10,300 nucleotides of DNA. It comes from an uncultured Chloroflexaceae bacterium. Lineage in GTDB: Bacteria > Chloroflexota > Chloroflexia > Chloroflexales > Chloroflexaceae. The stretch is from NCBI GenBank assembly GCA_937141995.1, contig CAKZQX010000321.1, positions 1 through 10,300 on the forward strand, read 5' to 3'. Below, piece after piece: positions 1 through 7,936 of this stretch; the stretch's first letter is position 1; each line of letters starts with the position of its first letter. A program made the translations under genes and the position numbers. The notes under the pieces are model-generated. The model was not told where the DNA came from. It ran no database searches and saw only the letters and a program-made list of their open reading frames with translations.

Positions 1-2
1 TC

Positions 3-3000
3 CAGTCCCGCCAGGTGCATGCTATCACCATTGCATTGCAGTTCCTCCAGCAATGGGGCCTGACTTTCCCCGAACATCCCACCCAGGCGGATATTGGGCA
101 GAGCTTTGGGCAACTCCAATCCCGACTGGCCCAGACAGCGATACCCAACCTGGTTGATCTGCCCGCCATGACCGCCCCGATGCAACTGGCTGCAATGCGG
201 ATTATCACGGCGACGGCCCCGCCCGCCTACCAGTCCAACCAGAGCCTGCTTTTGCTGCTCATCTTCAAGCAGATTGAACTATCGCTCAACTATGGCAACA
301 CCGGCGAGTCAATCACCGGCTATGCCACCTACGGCCTGATCCTGTGTGGGGTCTTTGATGATATTGAAACCGGGTATCAATTTGGGCAACTGGCCCTGGA
401 TCTGGCGGACAGGCTTCATGATAAAGCAACAAAGTGTATAACTGTCCAACTGCACTATACCTTTATACATCACTGGAAACATCATGTTAAAGAGGCATTC
501 CAACCATTGTTAGTGGCGTATCAACATGGGCTGGAAACTGGTGCGCTGCAATATGCCGCCATCAGCGCCCATGTCTACACCTACTATGCCTATTTAGTTG
601 GGCGCGAACTGGGTCCGGTTGAGCAGGAACTGGCAACCTTTACCCATGCGATTGCCCGGCTCAACCAGGCACCAACCCTGAACTGGCAAAAGGTCTTCTG
701 GCAGGCCGCTCTGAATCTGTTGGGGCAGGCATCCGACCCGTGCCGGCTGGTTGGTTCGGCGTTTGATGAGACAGCCGCCCTGCCGGAGCTTGAGCAGGGC
801 AACGATATCCTGGTGCTCTTCTTGATCTACTACAACAAACTGATGCTCTGCTACCTGTTCCAGGATTACCCGCAGGCACGGGTCAATGCTGACCATGCCG
901 CGCGCTATATTCACGGAAATGTGGCGGTATTTGGCGTGGCGATCTTCTATTTATATGACTCGCTTACGCTGCTGGCCGTCTATCCCGAAGCGACGGAAGC
1001 GGAACAAGCCGCCATGCTTGAGCGGGTCGCCGCCAATCAAGCGAAAATGCAGCACTGGGCAGAGCATGCCCCGATGAATTATCTGCACAAGTGGTATCTG
1101 GTTGCAGCGGAGCGGACGCGGGTGTTGGGACAGGATACGGAGGCCGCTGCTTATTATGACCAGGCGATTGAACTGGCGAAAACGCACGAATACATCAATG
1201 AAGAGGCGCTGGCCTATGAGTTGGCCGGGCGGTTTTATCTGGCACGCGGGCGCACTCGGCCGGCCACGTTCTACCTGCGTGATGCGCATTATGCCTATCA
1301 GCGCTGGGGTGCGGCGGCAAAAGTTCAGGATCTGGAGCAGCGGTTTGGCGCAATTCTGACGGGCTCGTTGCAGCGTCCACTGCCGCGCCAGACGTCTTCC
1401 GCCGCAACTTCTACCCCCAGTCCAGCCCAGGCACTCGATATTCAGACCATGCTCAGGGCCGCGCATACGTTGTCGAGTGAGATCGTCCTGCCCCGCTTGC
1501 TGGAGAACATGATGCGCCTGGTCATTGAAAATGCCGGGGCGGAAAAAGGCTTCCTGTTGCTGCCCCGAGGTGAGCAGTGGTCTATTGTGGCGGAAGGCGC
1601 AGTGGAGCAGGCCGAGGTACGCGTGATGCAGTCTGTTCCGCCAATACCCGTAAGCGGTTGGCGTGACACGCCGCTGATTTCCGAGGCGATTGTCAACTAT
1701 GTGATGCACACACAGGGGAGCCTGGTTGTGCATGATGCCCGGCGCGAAGCGAAATTTGCCCATGATGCCTACATTGTCGCGCAGCAACCGAAATCGGTCT
1801 TGTGTATGCCACTGCTGCATCAGGGCCGTCTTACGGGCTTGCTCTATCTGGAAAACAACCTGACGACGGGTGCTTTTACCGCTGAACGACTGGAGATGCT
1901 GCAGTTGCTGTCGTCCCAGGCGGCCGTTTCGATTGAAAATGCCCGTCTCTACGCCGATGTTCACCGCAGCGAGCAGAAGTATCGCGCGGTGTTTGAAGAC
2001 TCCCGCGATATGATCTTTATCAGCACTACGGACGGCCGGATTATCGATGTCAACCCGGCCTGTGAAACACTGCTGGGGTATACGCGCCTGGAAGCTTTGC
2101 AACTCAATGTGCCGGCTGTCTATACGAATCCGGTTGATCGCGCGCGCCTGCTGGAGGTGCTCGACCGCTACGGCTCTGTGAAGGATTTTGCCATCAGTTT
2201 GCGGCACAAAGATGGGCATGAAATCGAGACACTGGTGACGGCAACGGTGCGCCGGGCTGAAGATCAAACGCTGCTGGGGTATCAGGGCATTGTGCGCGAT
2301 ATTACTGCGCAGAAAGAAGCCGAACAGGAACGTCTGCGTGTCCTGGAGTTACAAAAGGCCAAAGAAACCGCCGAGGCTGCGAACCAGGCGAAGAGTACCT
2401 TCCTGGCAAATATGAGTCACGAACTACGCACGCCGCTCAGTGCCATCCTGGGGTTTGCGCAACTTGCCCGGCGCAACCAGCAGAACCCGGACACTACGCA
2501 GAAGCATCTGAATATTATCATCCAGAGCGGCGAACATCTGCACACCCTCTTCAACCAGGTGCTCGACCTGGCCAAGATCGAAGCCGGTCGAATTACGCTC
2601 ACCAAGACCACCTTCGAGCCGATGCAAATGATACGTGATTTAGGAGATATGTTTGCCCTGAAAGCCGCAGAAAAAGGATTGCAATTTACCGTTGACTACG
2701 ACGTTGATCTTCCCCGGATGCTCTACGCTGATGAGGTCAAACTGCGCCAGGTGTTGATGAACCTGTTGAGCAATGCTATGAAGTTTACCGCGGCGGGTCA
2801 GGTTACGCTGAGCGTCCGCCGGCAGGACGCCGGTGGAACGCTGCCGGCGGAGACAGCGCAGCATCCCGCCGCCTGCCGCCTGCATGTTGCTGTAAGCGAC
2901 ACCGGCCCCGGCATTGCTCCCCACGAAATGGACACCCTGTTTGAAGTCTTTGCCCAGACCGCAAGCGGGCGGCGCGCAAAAGAGGGAACGGGACTGGGGT

Positions 3001-3128
3001 TATCGATCAGTCGCAAGTTAGTGCAACTGATGGGCGGCGACATTCAGGTCGAGAGCTTGCCGGATCAGGGCACAACCTTCGCCTTTCAGATTCAGGTCGA
3101 GGTTGCGCAAGAAACCACCATCATGTAG
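3..3128 (+). CDS. HstK-type multi-domain sensor kinase, C-terminal part (5'-truncated by window edge)
   Basis: This is the C-terminal part of a cytoplasmic signalling protein with a histidine kinase output. The frame has no stop between position 3 and the GTG at 15, so I treat it as running off the left edge. Numbered from that GTG, residues 1-450 are an all-helical TPR-like region (with YGNTGESITGYATYGLILCG, and LCYLFQDYPQA near 277-287). In cyanobacterial HstK-like proteins this region follows a Ser/Thr kinase domain and an AAA-type ATPase domain, which would lie outside the window. Next come a GAF domain (about 476-645), a PAS domain (about 653-766) and a short coiled linker. The HisKA domain has MSHELRTPL with phospho-acceptor His802. 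The ATPase domain has an N box near 907-925 (MNLLSNAMKFT), G1 DTGPGI and G2 GTGLGLS near 991. There is no receiver domain, so its partner regulator must be elsewhere. I see no transmembrane segment. Domain calls are confident; the signal sensed is unknown. Confidence 0.88.
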   Translation, partial: QSRQVHAITIALQFLQQWGLTFPEHPTQADIGQSFGQLQSRLAQTAIPNLVDLPAMTAPMQLAAMRIITATAPPAYQSNQSLLLLLIFKQIELSLNYGNTGESITGYATYGLILCGVFDDIETGYQFGQLALDLADRLHDKATKCITVQLHYTFIHHWKHHVKEAFQPLLVAYQHGLETGALQYAAISAHVYTYYAYLVGRELGPVEQELATFTHAIARLNQAPTLNWQKVFWQAALNLLGQASDPCRLVGSAFDETAALPELEQGNDILVLFLIYYNKLMLCYLFQDYPQARVNADHAARYIHGNVAVFGVAIFYLYDSLTLLAVYPEATEAEQAAMLERVAANQAKMQHWAEHAPMNYLHKWYLVAAERTRVLGQDTEAAAYYDQAIELAKTHEYINEEALAYELAGRFYLARGRTRPATFYLRDAHYAYQRWGAAAKVQDLEQRFGAILTGSLQRPLPRQTSSAATSTPSPAQALDIQTMLRAAHTLSSEIVLPRLLENMMRLVIENAGAEKGFLLLPRGEQWSIVAEGAVEQAEVRVMQSVPPIPVSGWRDTPLISEAIVNYVMHTQGSLVVHDARREAKFAHDAYIVAQQPKSVLCMPLLHQGRLTGLLYLENNLTTGAFTAERLEMLQLLSSQAAVSIENARLYADVHRSEQKYRAVFEDSRDMIFISTTDGRIIDVNPACETLLGYTRLEALQLNVPAVYTNPVDRARLLEVLDRYGSVKDFAISLRHKDGHEIETLVTATVRRAEDQTLLGYQGIVRDITAQKEAEQERLRVLELQKAKETAEAANQAKSTFLANMSHELRTPLSAILGFAQLARRNQQNPDTTQKHLNIIIQSGEHLHTLFNQVLDLAKIEAGRITLTKTTFEPMQMIRDLGDMFALKAAEKGLQFTVDYDVDLPRMLYADEVKLRQVLMNLLSNAMKFTAAGQVTLSVRRQDAGGTLPAETAQHPAACRLHVAVSDTGPGIAPHEMDTLFEVFAQTASGRRAKEGTGLGLSISRKLVQLMGGDIQVESLPDQGTTFAFQIQVEVAQETTIM

Positions 3129-3149
3129 GGGCGCAGCATGCTGCGCCCC
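3128..3149. repeat. Perfect 22-bp palindrome between convergent genes
   Basis: Each half is GGGGCGCAGCA read from its own strand, with no mismatch and no spacer. The first G is the last base of the kinase TAG stop codon. The palindrome lies 22 bases before the mch stop codon, which comes from the other side. It could act as a hairpin at both transcript ends, but it lacks a T-run, so it is not a standard intrinsic terminator. From memory, palindromes of this kind (TAGGGGCGC... form) are scattered between genes in Chloroflexales genomes, so a dispersed repeat is at least as likely. Confidence 0.75.
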
Positions 3150-3171
3150 AATGACGCCCTTCCCTGCATTG

Positions 3172-4230
3172 CTATGCGTGGCGGGGCATTAACACGGTGT
3201 AGTCAAAATCCAGCACCACAGCCGGATCATACTTGCCGGCGGCGTCCTGGTAGGGGAAGTCGTGGCAGGCGCGATCTTTCGTCGCCACGGTGCGTACCCG
3301 TAGCGCGCCGATGTCCGCGCGGCCGGGGAGCGCTAGCTTGCCCAGTATCTCCGACCAGGCGTAAATTGTATCGCCCGCAAAGGTAGGGTTGGTGTGGCGG
3401 CCGGCATTAATTGCGGCCACATTCAGCGTATTCGTCAGTCCGTTGAAGGAGAGTGCCCGCGCCAGGCTGATGATATGCCCGCCATAGATAATCCGGCGAC
3501 CGAAGCGCCCATCCTTTTCCACATGCTGATTAAAATGCACCTTCGCCGTGTTGTGGTACAGACGCGTCGCCAGCATATGCTCGGCCTCTTCAATCGTCAT
3601 CCCATCAACATGATCGATCCGCTCGCCCACTTCGTAGTCTTCCCACAAATAGGGGCTCCCGGAACGGGTGGTATCATAGCGTTCGGCGCACAGGCTATGC
3701 GGAATTACCAACTCGCGCACCTTAACTGCTTCGGGCAGGTCGGGTATGACGGTCTCCGGTGCGGGCGCGTTCAGATCCTGCTTGCGCACCATCACCCAGC
3801 GCACATAATCCACCACCATCTCATTGCGCTGGTTGACGCCGACGGAACGCACATAGACCACGCCATGCTTGCCGTCCTTATTCTGCCGTAGCCCGATCAC
3901 CGTTGAGGTGGTGGTGAGCGTGTCACCCGGGTAGACCGGTTGCCCAAAGCGCCCATTCGCATAGCCCAGGTTCGCCACGGCGTTGAGGGAAATGTCGGGC
4001 ACCGTCTTGCCGAAGACCATATGGAACGCCAGCAGACTGTCGACCGGGGCGCGTGGCAGGCCCAACTCGGCGGCAACCTGATCCGACGCATTGATCACAA
4101 AACGGGAGCCGAAAAGCGCGGTATAGAGGGCCACATCACCCTCCGTTACCGTGCGAGGTATGGCATGGATGATTTCCTGACCCAGGCGGAAGTCTTCAAA
4201 GTAATTGCCCGGCTTTGTTTTCACAAGCAT
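3172..4230 (-). CDS. mch: Mesaconyl-C1-CoA hydratase (beta-methylmalyl-CoA dehydratase)
   Basis: It reversibly dehydrates (2R,3S)-beta-methylmalyl-CoA to mesaconyl-C1-CoA in the cytoplasm, the step after Mcl in the second cycle of the 3-HP bi-cycle. The protein is 352 residues from the chosen start and is built as a double hotdog of the MaoC/R-hydratase type. The N-terminal half has NPGNYFEDFRLGQ-like sequence (here KPGNYFEDFRLGQ) and FGKTVPDISLNAVANLGY near 73-90. The C-terminal half has ATRLYHNTAKVHFNQHV (221-237) and IIYGGHIISLARAL (247-260). His232 sits where the catalytic His of the D-x4-H hydratase motif is expected, and the Asp position is Asn227. I chose the ATG at 4230 over the ATG at 4242 because GGAGG ends five bases before it. 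The 4242 start would add MEVE. It is the last gene of the run, 24 bases after mcl. The match to the Chloroflexus enzyme is from memory. Confidence 0.9.
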   Translation of the reverse strand: MLVKTKPGNYFEDFRLGQEIIHAIPRTVTEGDVALYTALFGSRFVINASDQVAAELGLPRAPVDSLLAFHMVFGKTVPDISLNAVANLGYANGRFGQPVYPGDTLTTTSTVIGLRQNKDGKHGVVYVRSVGVNQRNEMVVDYVRWVMVRKQDLNAPAPETVIPDLPEAVKVRELVIPHSLCAERYDTTRSGSPYLWEDYEVGERIDHVDGMTIEEAEHMLATRLYHNTAKVHFNQHVEKDGRFGRRIIYGGHIISLARALSFNGLTNTLNVAAINAGRHTNPTFAGDTIYAWSEILGKLALPGRADIGALRVRTVATKDRACHDFPYQDAAGKYDPAVVLDFDYTVLMPRHA

Positions 4231-4235
4231 CTCAA

Positions 4236-4240
4236 CCTCC
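4236..4240 (-). promoter_or_regulatory. Ribosome binding site of mch
   Basis: GGAGG followed by TTGAG and then ATG at 4230. This is a consensus Shine-Dalgarno at ideal spacing. It lies inside the upstream alternative reading that starts at 4242, so it supports the shorter protein. Confidence 0.7.
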
Positions 4241-4254
4241 ATACAACCCCCTTA

Positions 4255-5298
4255 CTACAGGCCGTACGCCTGGGCCAGTTCCGGATCTTTCCGGGCCACC
4301 AGTCGCGCCAGATCAACAATGACTTTCGCCTGCTTCCAGGTCGCGTCATCCTGCATTTTGCCGTCGATCATAGCGACACCCGTGCCGTCGGGCATGGCAT
4401 CGAGGATGCGTTTCGCAAACAACACCTCGTCTACATCGGGGCTGAACACGCGCTTGGCGATGGCAATCTGGTTGGGCGCGAGCGACCATGCCCCGGTGCA
4501 GCCCATGAGGAAGGCATTGCGAAACTGCGCTTCACAGGCTGCTTCGTCTTTGATATCACCAAATGGCCCGTAGAAGGCGCGAATGCCATGTGCGACGCAG
4601 GCATCAACCATCTTGGCGACGGTGTAGTGCCAGAGATCCTGCTGCGAGAAGGTGCGCTGCTCCTGACCCGCGATCGGATCGGCCAGCACGCCGTAGAAGG
4701 GATGCCCACCGCCGACGCGGGTGGTTTTCATGCCGCGCGAGGCGGCCAGGTCAGCCGGCCCCAGGCTCATGCCATGCATGCGCGGGCCGGCCCCGGCGAT
4801 CTCCTCGACATTCTTAACGCCCTGCGCCGTCTCCAGCAGCGCGTGCAGCAGGATCGGCTTGCGTACCTCGTATTTTGCCTCAAGCAGTGCCAGGTACTGG
4901 TCAACAAAGTGAATATCCCACACGCCCTCGACCTTGGGGATCATGATGACATCCAGCTTGTTCCCAACCGTTTTGACGATCTCGTTCATGTCATCGAGAA
5001 ACCAGGGGCTGTTCAGGGCGTTGACGCGAATCCAGAGCGCCGTATTGCCAAAGTCAGTCGCCTGCGCAACCTCGATAAAGCCGGCGCGGGCCGCTTCCTT
5101 GGCATCGGCGGGAATCGCATCCTCCAGGTTGCCGCACAGCACATCAACCTGCTTGATCGTATCAGGGATACGCGCGCGGATCTTCTCGATATGCGGTGGG
5201 AAGAAGTGGATCATTCGCTCCGGGCGGACCGGCAGTTCACGCAACGGTGTCGGCGCGCCAATCGCCAGCGGCTTGTAGAAATGAACAGGTAGTTTCAT
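4255..5298 (-). CDS. mcl: (S)-malyl-CoA / beta-methylmalyl-CoA / (S)-citramalyl-CoA lyase
   Basis: This trifunctional, Mg-dependent lyase of the HpcH/CitE family acts three times in the 3-HP bi-cycle. It cleaves malyl-CoA to acetyl-CoA and glyoxylate, condenses glyoxylate with propionyl-CoA to beta-methylmalyl-CoA, and cleaves citramalyl-CoA to acetyl-CoA and pyruvate. The 347-residue protein is full length. Expected metal and substrate residues are visible: Glu59-Asp60 in CGNLEDAIP, Arg91 in LWIRVNAL, Glu156 in HALLETAQG and Asp183 in [12 protein letters not shown]. The C-terminal cap carries Asp312 in MIDGKMQDD, probably the catalytic acid donated to the neighbouring subunit. Much of it matches my memory of the C. 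aurantiacus enzyme closely. The ATG at 5298 has AGGAG ten bases upstream, rather distant. The gene ends in tandem TAG TAA stops. It is separated from mct by a repeat-filled 127-base gap and followed closely by mch. Confidence 0.95.
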   Translation of the reverse strand: MKLPVHFYKPLAIGAPTPLRELPVRPERMIHFFPPHIEKIRARIPDTIKQVDVLCGNLEDAIPADAKEAARAGFIEVAQATDFGNTALWIRVNALNSPWFLDDMNEIVKTVGNKLDVIMIPKVEGVWDIHFVDQYLALLEAKYEVRKPILLHALLETAQGVKNVEEIAGAGPRMHGMSLGPADLAASRGMKTTRVGGGHPFYGVLADPIAGQEQRTFSQQDLWHYTVAKMVDACVAHGIRAFYGPFGDIKDEAACEAQFRNAFLMGCTGAWSLAPNQIAIAKRVFSPDVDEVLFAKRILDAMPDGTGVAMIDGKMQDDATWKQAKVIVDLARLVARKDPELAQAYGL

Positions 5299-5308
5299 AA
5301 ATTCTTTG

Positions 5309-5313
5309 CTCCT
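5309..5313 (-). promoter_or_regulatory. Ribosome binding site of mcl
   Basis: AGGAG lies ten bases before the ATG, a longer spacing than for the other genes of the run. It sits outside the inverted repeat that fills the rest of the gap, so it could stay accessible when the upstream hairpin forms. Confidence 0.6.
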
Positions 5314-5328
5314 GAGTAAAGGTTGACA

Positions 5329-5423
5329 GTTAGGGGTTAACGGTTAGGGGTTAACGGTTAGGAGGTAGCGGTTAACCAGTGGCTATTCGATTTCAAATTA
5401 ACCCCTAACCCTTAACCCCTAAC
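5329..5423. repeat. Telomere-like inverted repeat between mct and mcl
   Basis: Two 26-base arms, 5329-5354 and the reverse complement of 5398-5423, match at 25 of 26 positions around a 43-base loop (5355-5397). The left arm is made of 14-base tandem units TTAGGGGTTAACGG at 5330-5343 and 5344-5357, followed by a degenerate third copy at 5358-5371. In the mct-mcl mRNA the arms would form a long stable hairpin between the two genes. The loop holds a small palindrome GGTTAACC (5370-5377). No T-run follows, so this looks more like an mRNA processing or stability element, or a dispersed repeat, than a terminator. Confidence 0.85.
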
Positions 5424-5426
5424 CCC
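5402..5426 (-). repeat. Potential G-quadruplex in the mct 3' end
   Basis: On the minus strand, which is the mRNA-sense strand here, the order is G4-TTA-G4-TTAA-G3-TTA-G4. That is four G-tracts of three or more with loops of three or four bases, a textbook intramolecular quadruplex pattern. It shares most of its bases with the right arm of the 26-bp inverted repeat, so quadruplex and hairpin would be mutually exclusive folds. Actual folding is not shown. Confidence 0.65.
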
Positions 5427-6643
5427 TATGGCCCTGCAACTATGCCTTCATCGTGCAACTGACCGACTTCGTGTGAGGAAAGCCCCAGCACATCCAGCAG
5501 AATCTCATCGGTATGTTCGCCCAACTGAGGCGCGGGACTGGCCGGCAGGCGCGCAACCCGGCTAAAGTCCATGGGCGTGGCCGGCATCAGATAGCTGCCG
5601 ATCCCCGGCTGTTCCACCATGCTGAACATCGGGTTATCCGTGGAGCAGTCGGGATCGGTTTCGATGGCCTCGCGCACGGTGCGGTACGGTCCCCAGGTGA
5701 CACGCTGCTCCTCGAAGACGCGCTGCACCTCGGCCAGCGTGCGTGCGTAGAACCAGGGCTCCAGGATGCGAGCAATCTCTCGGCGCATCCGGAAGCGGTT
5801 CCCTTCATCTTTCATGTCGAGGCCCAGCCGCGCCCCCAGCGCGTTGAACTCCTCTGTGAGTCCGGTGGCTTTGTTGAGGCTCTTCCATTGCAGATCGGTC
5901 AGGCCCACAACCATCACTCGTTTGCCGTCAAGCGTCTCGAAATCGCGCCCAAATGCGCCGTAGAGATAGTTCCCCTGCTTGGGTCGGTCAGTATCATTGA
6001 TCATCACTTCGCCGATCATGCCGAAGTTGCCGATCATCGCCAGCCCGACATCTTTGAGCGCGATCTTGAGCAGTTGGCCTTCCCCGGTGCGCCGGCGATG
6101 CCGTTCGGCGGCGAGAATACCCAGGGCAACCATCTGGCCGGTGATCAGATCCCAGGCGGGCAGCACATGGTTCACCGGATCGGGCGAACTGGTCGGCCCG
6201 GTCATAAAGGGGATGCCCAGTTGCGGATTAACCGTATAGTCCACCTCAGAGCCACCGTCGCGGCGGCCGGTCAGGTTGACCATAATCAGATCATCGCGGT
6301 GGGCGCGCAACGTTTCATAGTGTAACCAGCCACGCATGGGAAAGTTGGTGCTGAAGATGCCATTGTTTTCGCCCGGTGCGCAGATCAGTCGGGTCAGCAA
6401 CTCCTGCCCCTGGGGTTTGCGGAAGTCTACCGCAATCGAGCGCTTGCCCTTGTTGAGCCCCGCCCAACAGAGGCTCTGTCCATGCTCCTCGGTCACGGGC
6501 CAGCGTCCATAGTCCAGACCGCCGCCGATCAGGTCAAAGCGGATCACATCTGCGCCGAGTTGGGCCAGGGTCATACCCCCCAGCGGCGCGGCCACAAACG
6601 CCGTGCCCTCGATGACCCGCAGGCCATGCAAAATTCCCTCCAC
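5426..6643 (-). CDS. mct: Mesaconyl-CoA C1-C4 CoA transferase
   Basis: It moves CoA within one molecule, from the C1 to the C4 carboxyl of mesaconate, so that mesaconyl-C4-CoA can be hydrated to citramalyl-CoA. It is a class III (CaiB/BaiF, formyl-CoA transferase type) CoA transferase of 405 residues. The N-terminal Rossmann part has HGLRVIEGTAFVAAPLGGMT and AQLGADVIRFD. The catalytic aspartate is Asp165 in VLPAWDLITGQ, the position I recall for the Chloroflexus enzyme. The C-terminal part has NPMFSMVEQPGIGSYLMP and [16 protein letters not shown]. The start is GTG at 6643, with AAGGAG five bases upstream and no competing ATG. Mct lacks the GDYMTG/GDYMAS signature of its paralogues SmtA and SmtB. 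The stop codon lies inside the GGGGTTA repeat, and I recall a slightly longer C-terminus in the Chloroflexus homologue, so a few residues may have been lost to the repeat. Confidence 0.93.
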   Translation of the reverse strand: MEGILHGLRVIEGTAFVAAPLGGMTLAQLGADVIRFDLIGGGLDYGRWPVTEEHGQSLCWAGLNKGKRSIAVDFRKPQGQELLTRLICAPGENNGIFSTNFPMRGWLHYETLRAHRDDLIMVNLTGRRDGGSEVDYTVNPQLGIPFMTGPTSSPDPVNHVLPAWDLITGQMVALGILAAERHRRRTGEGQLLKIALKDVGLAMIGNFGMIGEVMINDTDRPKQGNYLYGAFGRDFETLDGKRVMVVGLTDLQWKSLNKATGLTEEFNALGARLGLDMKDEGNRFRMRREIARILEPWFYARTLAEVQRVFEEQRVTWGPYRTVREAIETDPDCSTDNPMFSMVEQPGIGSYLMPATPMDFSRVARLPASPAPQLGEHTDEILLDVLGLSSHEVGQLHDEGIVAGP

Positions 6644-6648
6644 ACTCG

Positions 6649-6654
6649 CTCCTT
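6649..6654 (-). promoter_or_regulatory. Ribosome binding site fixing the GTG start of mct
   Basis: AAGGAG is followed by CGAGT and then GTG at 6643. Its strength and five-base spacing make the GTG start convincing. It lies within the 51-base smtB-mct gap. Confidence 0.7.
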
Positions 6655-6694
6655 CCGCTGAAGCTCTCAGCCATCAGTGTACATCCGTTCGACC

Positions 6695-7915
6695 TCAGAT
6701 GACATACTTGTTGTGCAGATCTTCGATCTCCGCATCATCCATGCCCAGCAGATCCCGCAGAATCTCATCCGTATGCTCGCCCAGTTTGGGCCCCAGATGT
6801 TTGATCTGGCCGGGGGTGGCCGACAGGTTGGGGATCGTCCGGGGCACGATGATGGTTTCGCCGCTGTCCGGATCGTCAATGGCGACTAGATTGCGCCGCG
6901 CGTGGACCTGCCGCTCGCCAAAAATATCGGCGATATTGTTCAGCGGCCCGGCGGGCGCTTCCGCTTCGTAGCAGCGCTCCAGCACCTCCTCGCGCGTCAG
7001 GGAGCCGCACCAGTCGCGCACAATCTCGTTGACATCATGCCGATGCTCCAGCCGGGCCTTCTGATCGCCATAGGTGCTGGAGGAGGCCAGTTCGGGACGG
7101 CCCATCGCCCTGGCCAGTCGGTAGAAGAGCTTGTCGGTGGTGCAGGCAATCGCAACCCACTTGCCGTCTTTGGTGGGAAAATGTCCGTAGGGGCAGGCAA
7201 AGTCGTTGTGGGTCGGGCCATGCCGCTCGCGCACCAGCCCATACATACTGTAGGCCGGGGCCAGTTCATCGGTACAGCGGAACACCGACTCGTAGAGCGC
7301 GGCGTCGATATACTGGCCGCGCCCGGTTTTCTCGCGGTGGCGGAGCGCCATCAACACCCCCAGACAGCCATACAGCCCGGTCATGTAGTCGCCGATAGTG
7401 GTCGAACCCGGCGTAACCGGCGTGCCTTTGGGCATCCCCGCCAGATAGACAATACCACCAACCGCGTGGGCCACCCGCGCAAAGCCGGGGCGGTCTTTGT
7501 ATGGCCCGGTCTGCCCATAGCCGGTTACGCGCAGCATAATCAGCCGCGGATTAATTTCGCGTAAGACTTCCCATCCCAGCCCCCACTTTTCCAGCGTGCC
7601 GGGCCGGAAGTTCTCGCACAACACGTCTGACTGGGCGATTAACTGCTTGAAGATCTCGACGCCCTCCGGCCGATGGAGATCGATGGTCACCGATTTCTTG
7701 TTACGCGACTCGCTCATCCAGGTCAGCGTGTCGCCGCGCGCGGTGGGCGTCCCAAAGCGTCGGAGCGCGTCCCCGCCCACCGGATGCTCCACCTTGAGCA
7801 CATCGGCTCCAAACTCACCCAGGATAGCCGCACAGTAGGGCGCCGCAATCACGGTGGCAAAATCAATGACACGGATGCCCTCCAGCGGTAGCCTGGTTTT
7901 GTTCTCTTGCGTCAT
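6695..7915 (-). CDS. smtB: Succinyl-CoA:(S)-malate CoA transferase, beta subunit
   Basis: With SmtA it transfers CoA from succinyl-CoA to (S)-malate, and also to citramalate in the known enzyme. This makes (S)-malyl-CoA for Mcl and frees succinate. It is a class III CoA transferase of 406 residues. The N-terminal part has [33 protein letters not shown] and NKKSVTIDL. The active-site aspartate is Asp176 in [11 protein letters not shown]. Other family signatures are [24 protein letters not shown] sequence (here TGYGQTGPY, 131-139) and [15 protein letters not shown] at the C-terminus. The ATG at 7915 has GAGGT five bases upstream and lies 21 bases after smtA, so the two are probably co-translated. 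Which paralogue is alpha and which beta is inferred from length and gene order, since the shorter second gene matches my memory of SmtB. Confidence 0.88.
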   Translation of the reverse strand: MTQENKTRLPLEGIRVIDFATVIAAPYCAAILGEFGADVLKVEHPVGGDALRRFGTPTARGDTLTWMSESRNKKSVTIDLHRPEGVEIFKQLIAQSDVLCENFRPGTLEKWGLGWEVLREINPRLIMLRVTGYGQTGPYKDRPGFARVAHAVGGIVYLAGMPKGTPVTPGSTTIGDYMTGLYGCLGVLMALRHREKTGRGQYIDAALYESVFRCTDELAPAYSMYGLVRERHGPTHNDFACPYGHFPTKDGKWVAIACTTDKLFYRLARAMGRPELASSSTYGDQKARLEHRHDVNEIVRDWCGSLTREEVLERCYEAEAPAGPLNNIADIFGERQVHARRNLVAIDDPDSGETIIVPRTIPNLSATPGQIKHLGPKLGEHTDEILRDLLGMDDAEIEDLHNKYVI

Positions 7916-7936
7916 GGTTTACCTCAAAACTATGTA

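Noticed and set aside
951..2267. 438-residue open frame on the minus strand
   Set aside because: It is antisense to the GAF and PAS parts of the kinase, which show intact conserved motifs. The minus-strand product shows no family signature.
3128..3149. Intrinsic terminator
   Set aside because: The stem is strong and GC-rich but no T-run follows on either strand, so I list it as a palindromic repeat only.
3940..5292. 450-residue open frame on the plus strand
   Set aside because: It lies antisense to mch and mcl, whose products are clearly recognisable. Its translation has no domain I know and looks like a reverse-strand shadow of GC-rich codons.
5321..5426. CRISPR array or eukaryotic telomere
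   Set aside because: The units are short, contiguous and inverted, without unique spacers, and they lie in the middle of a bacterial operon.
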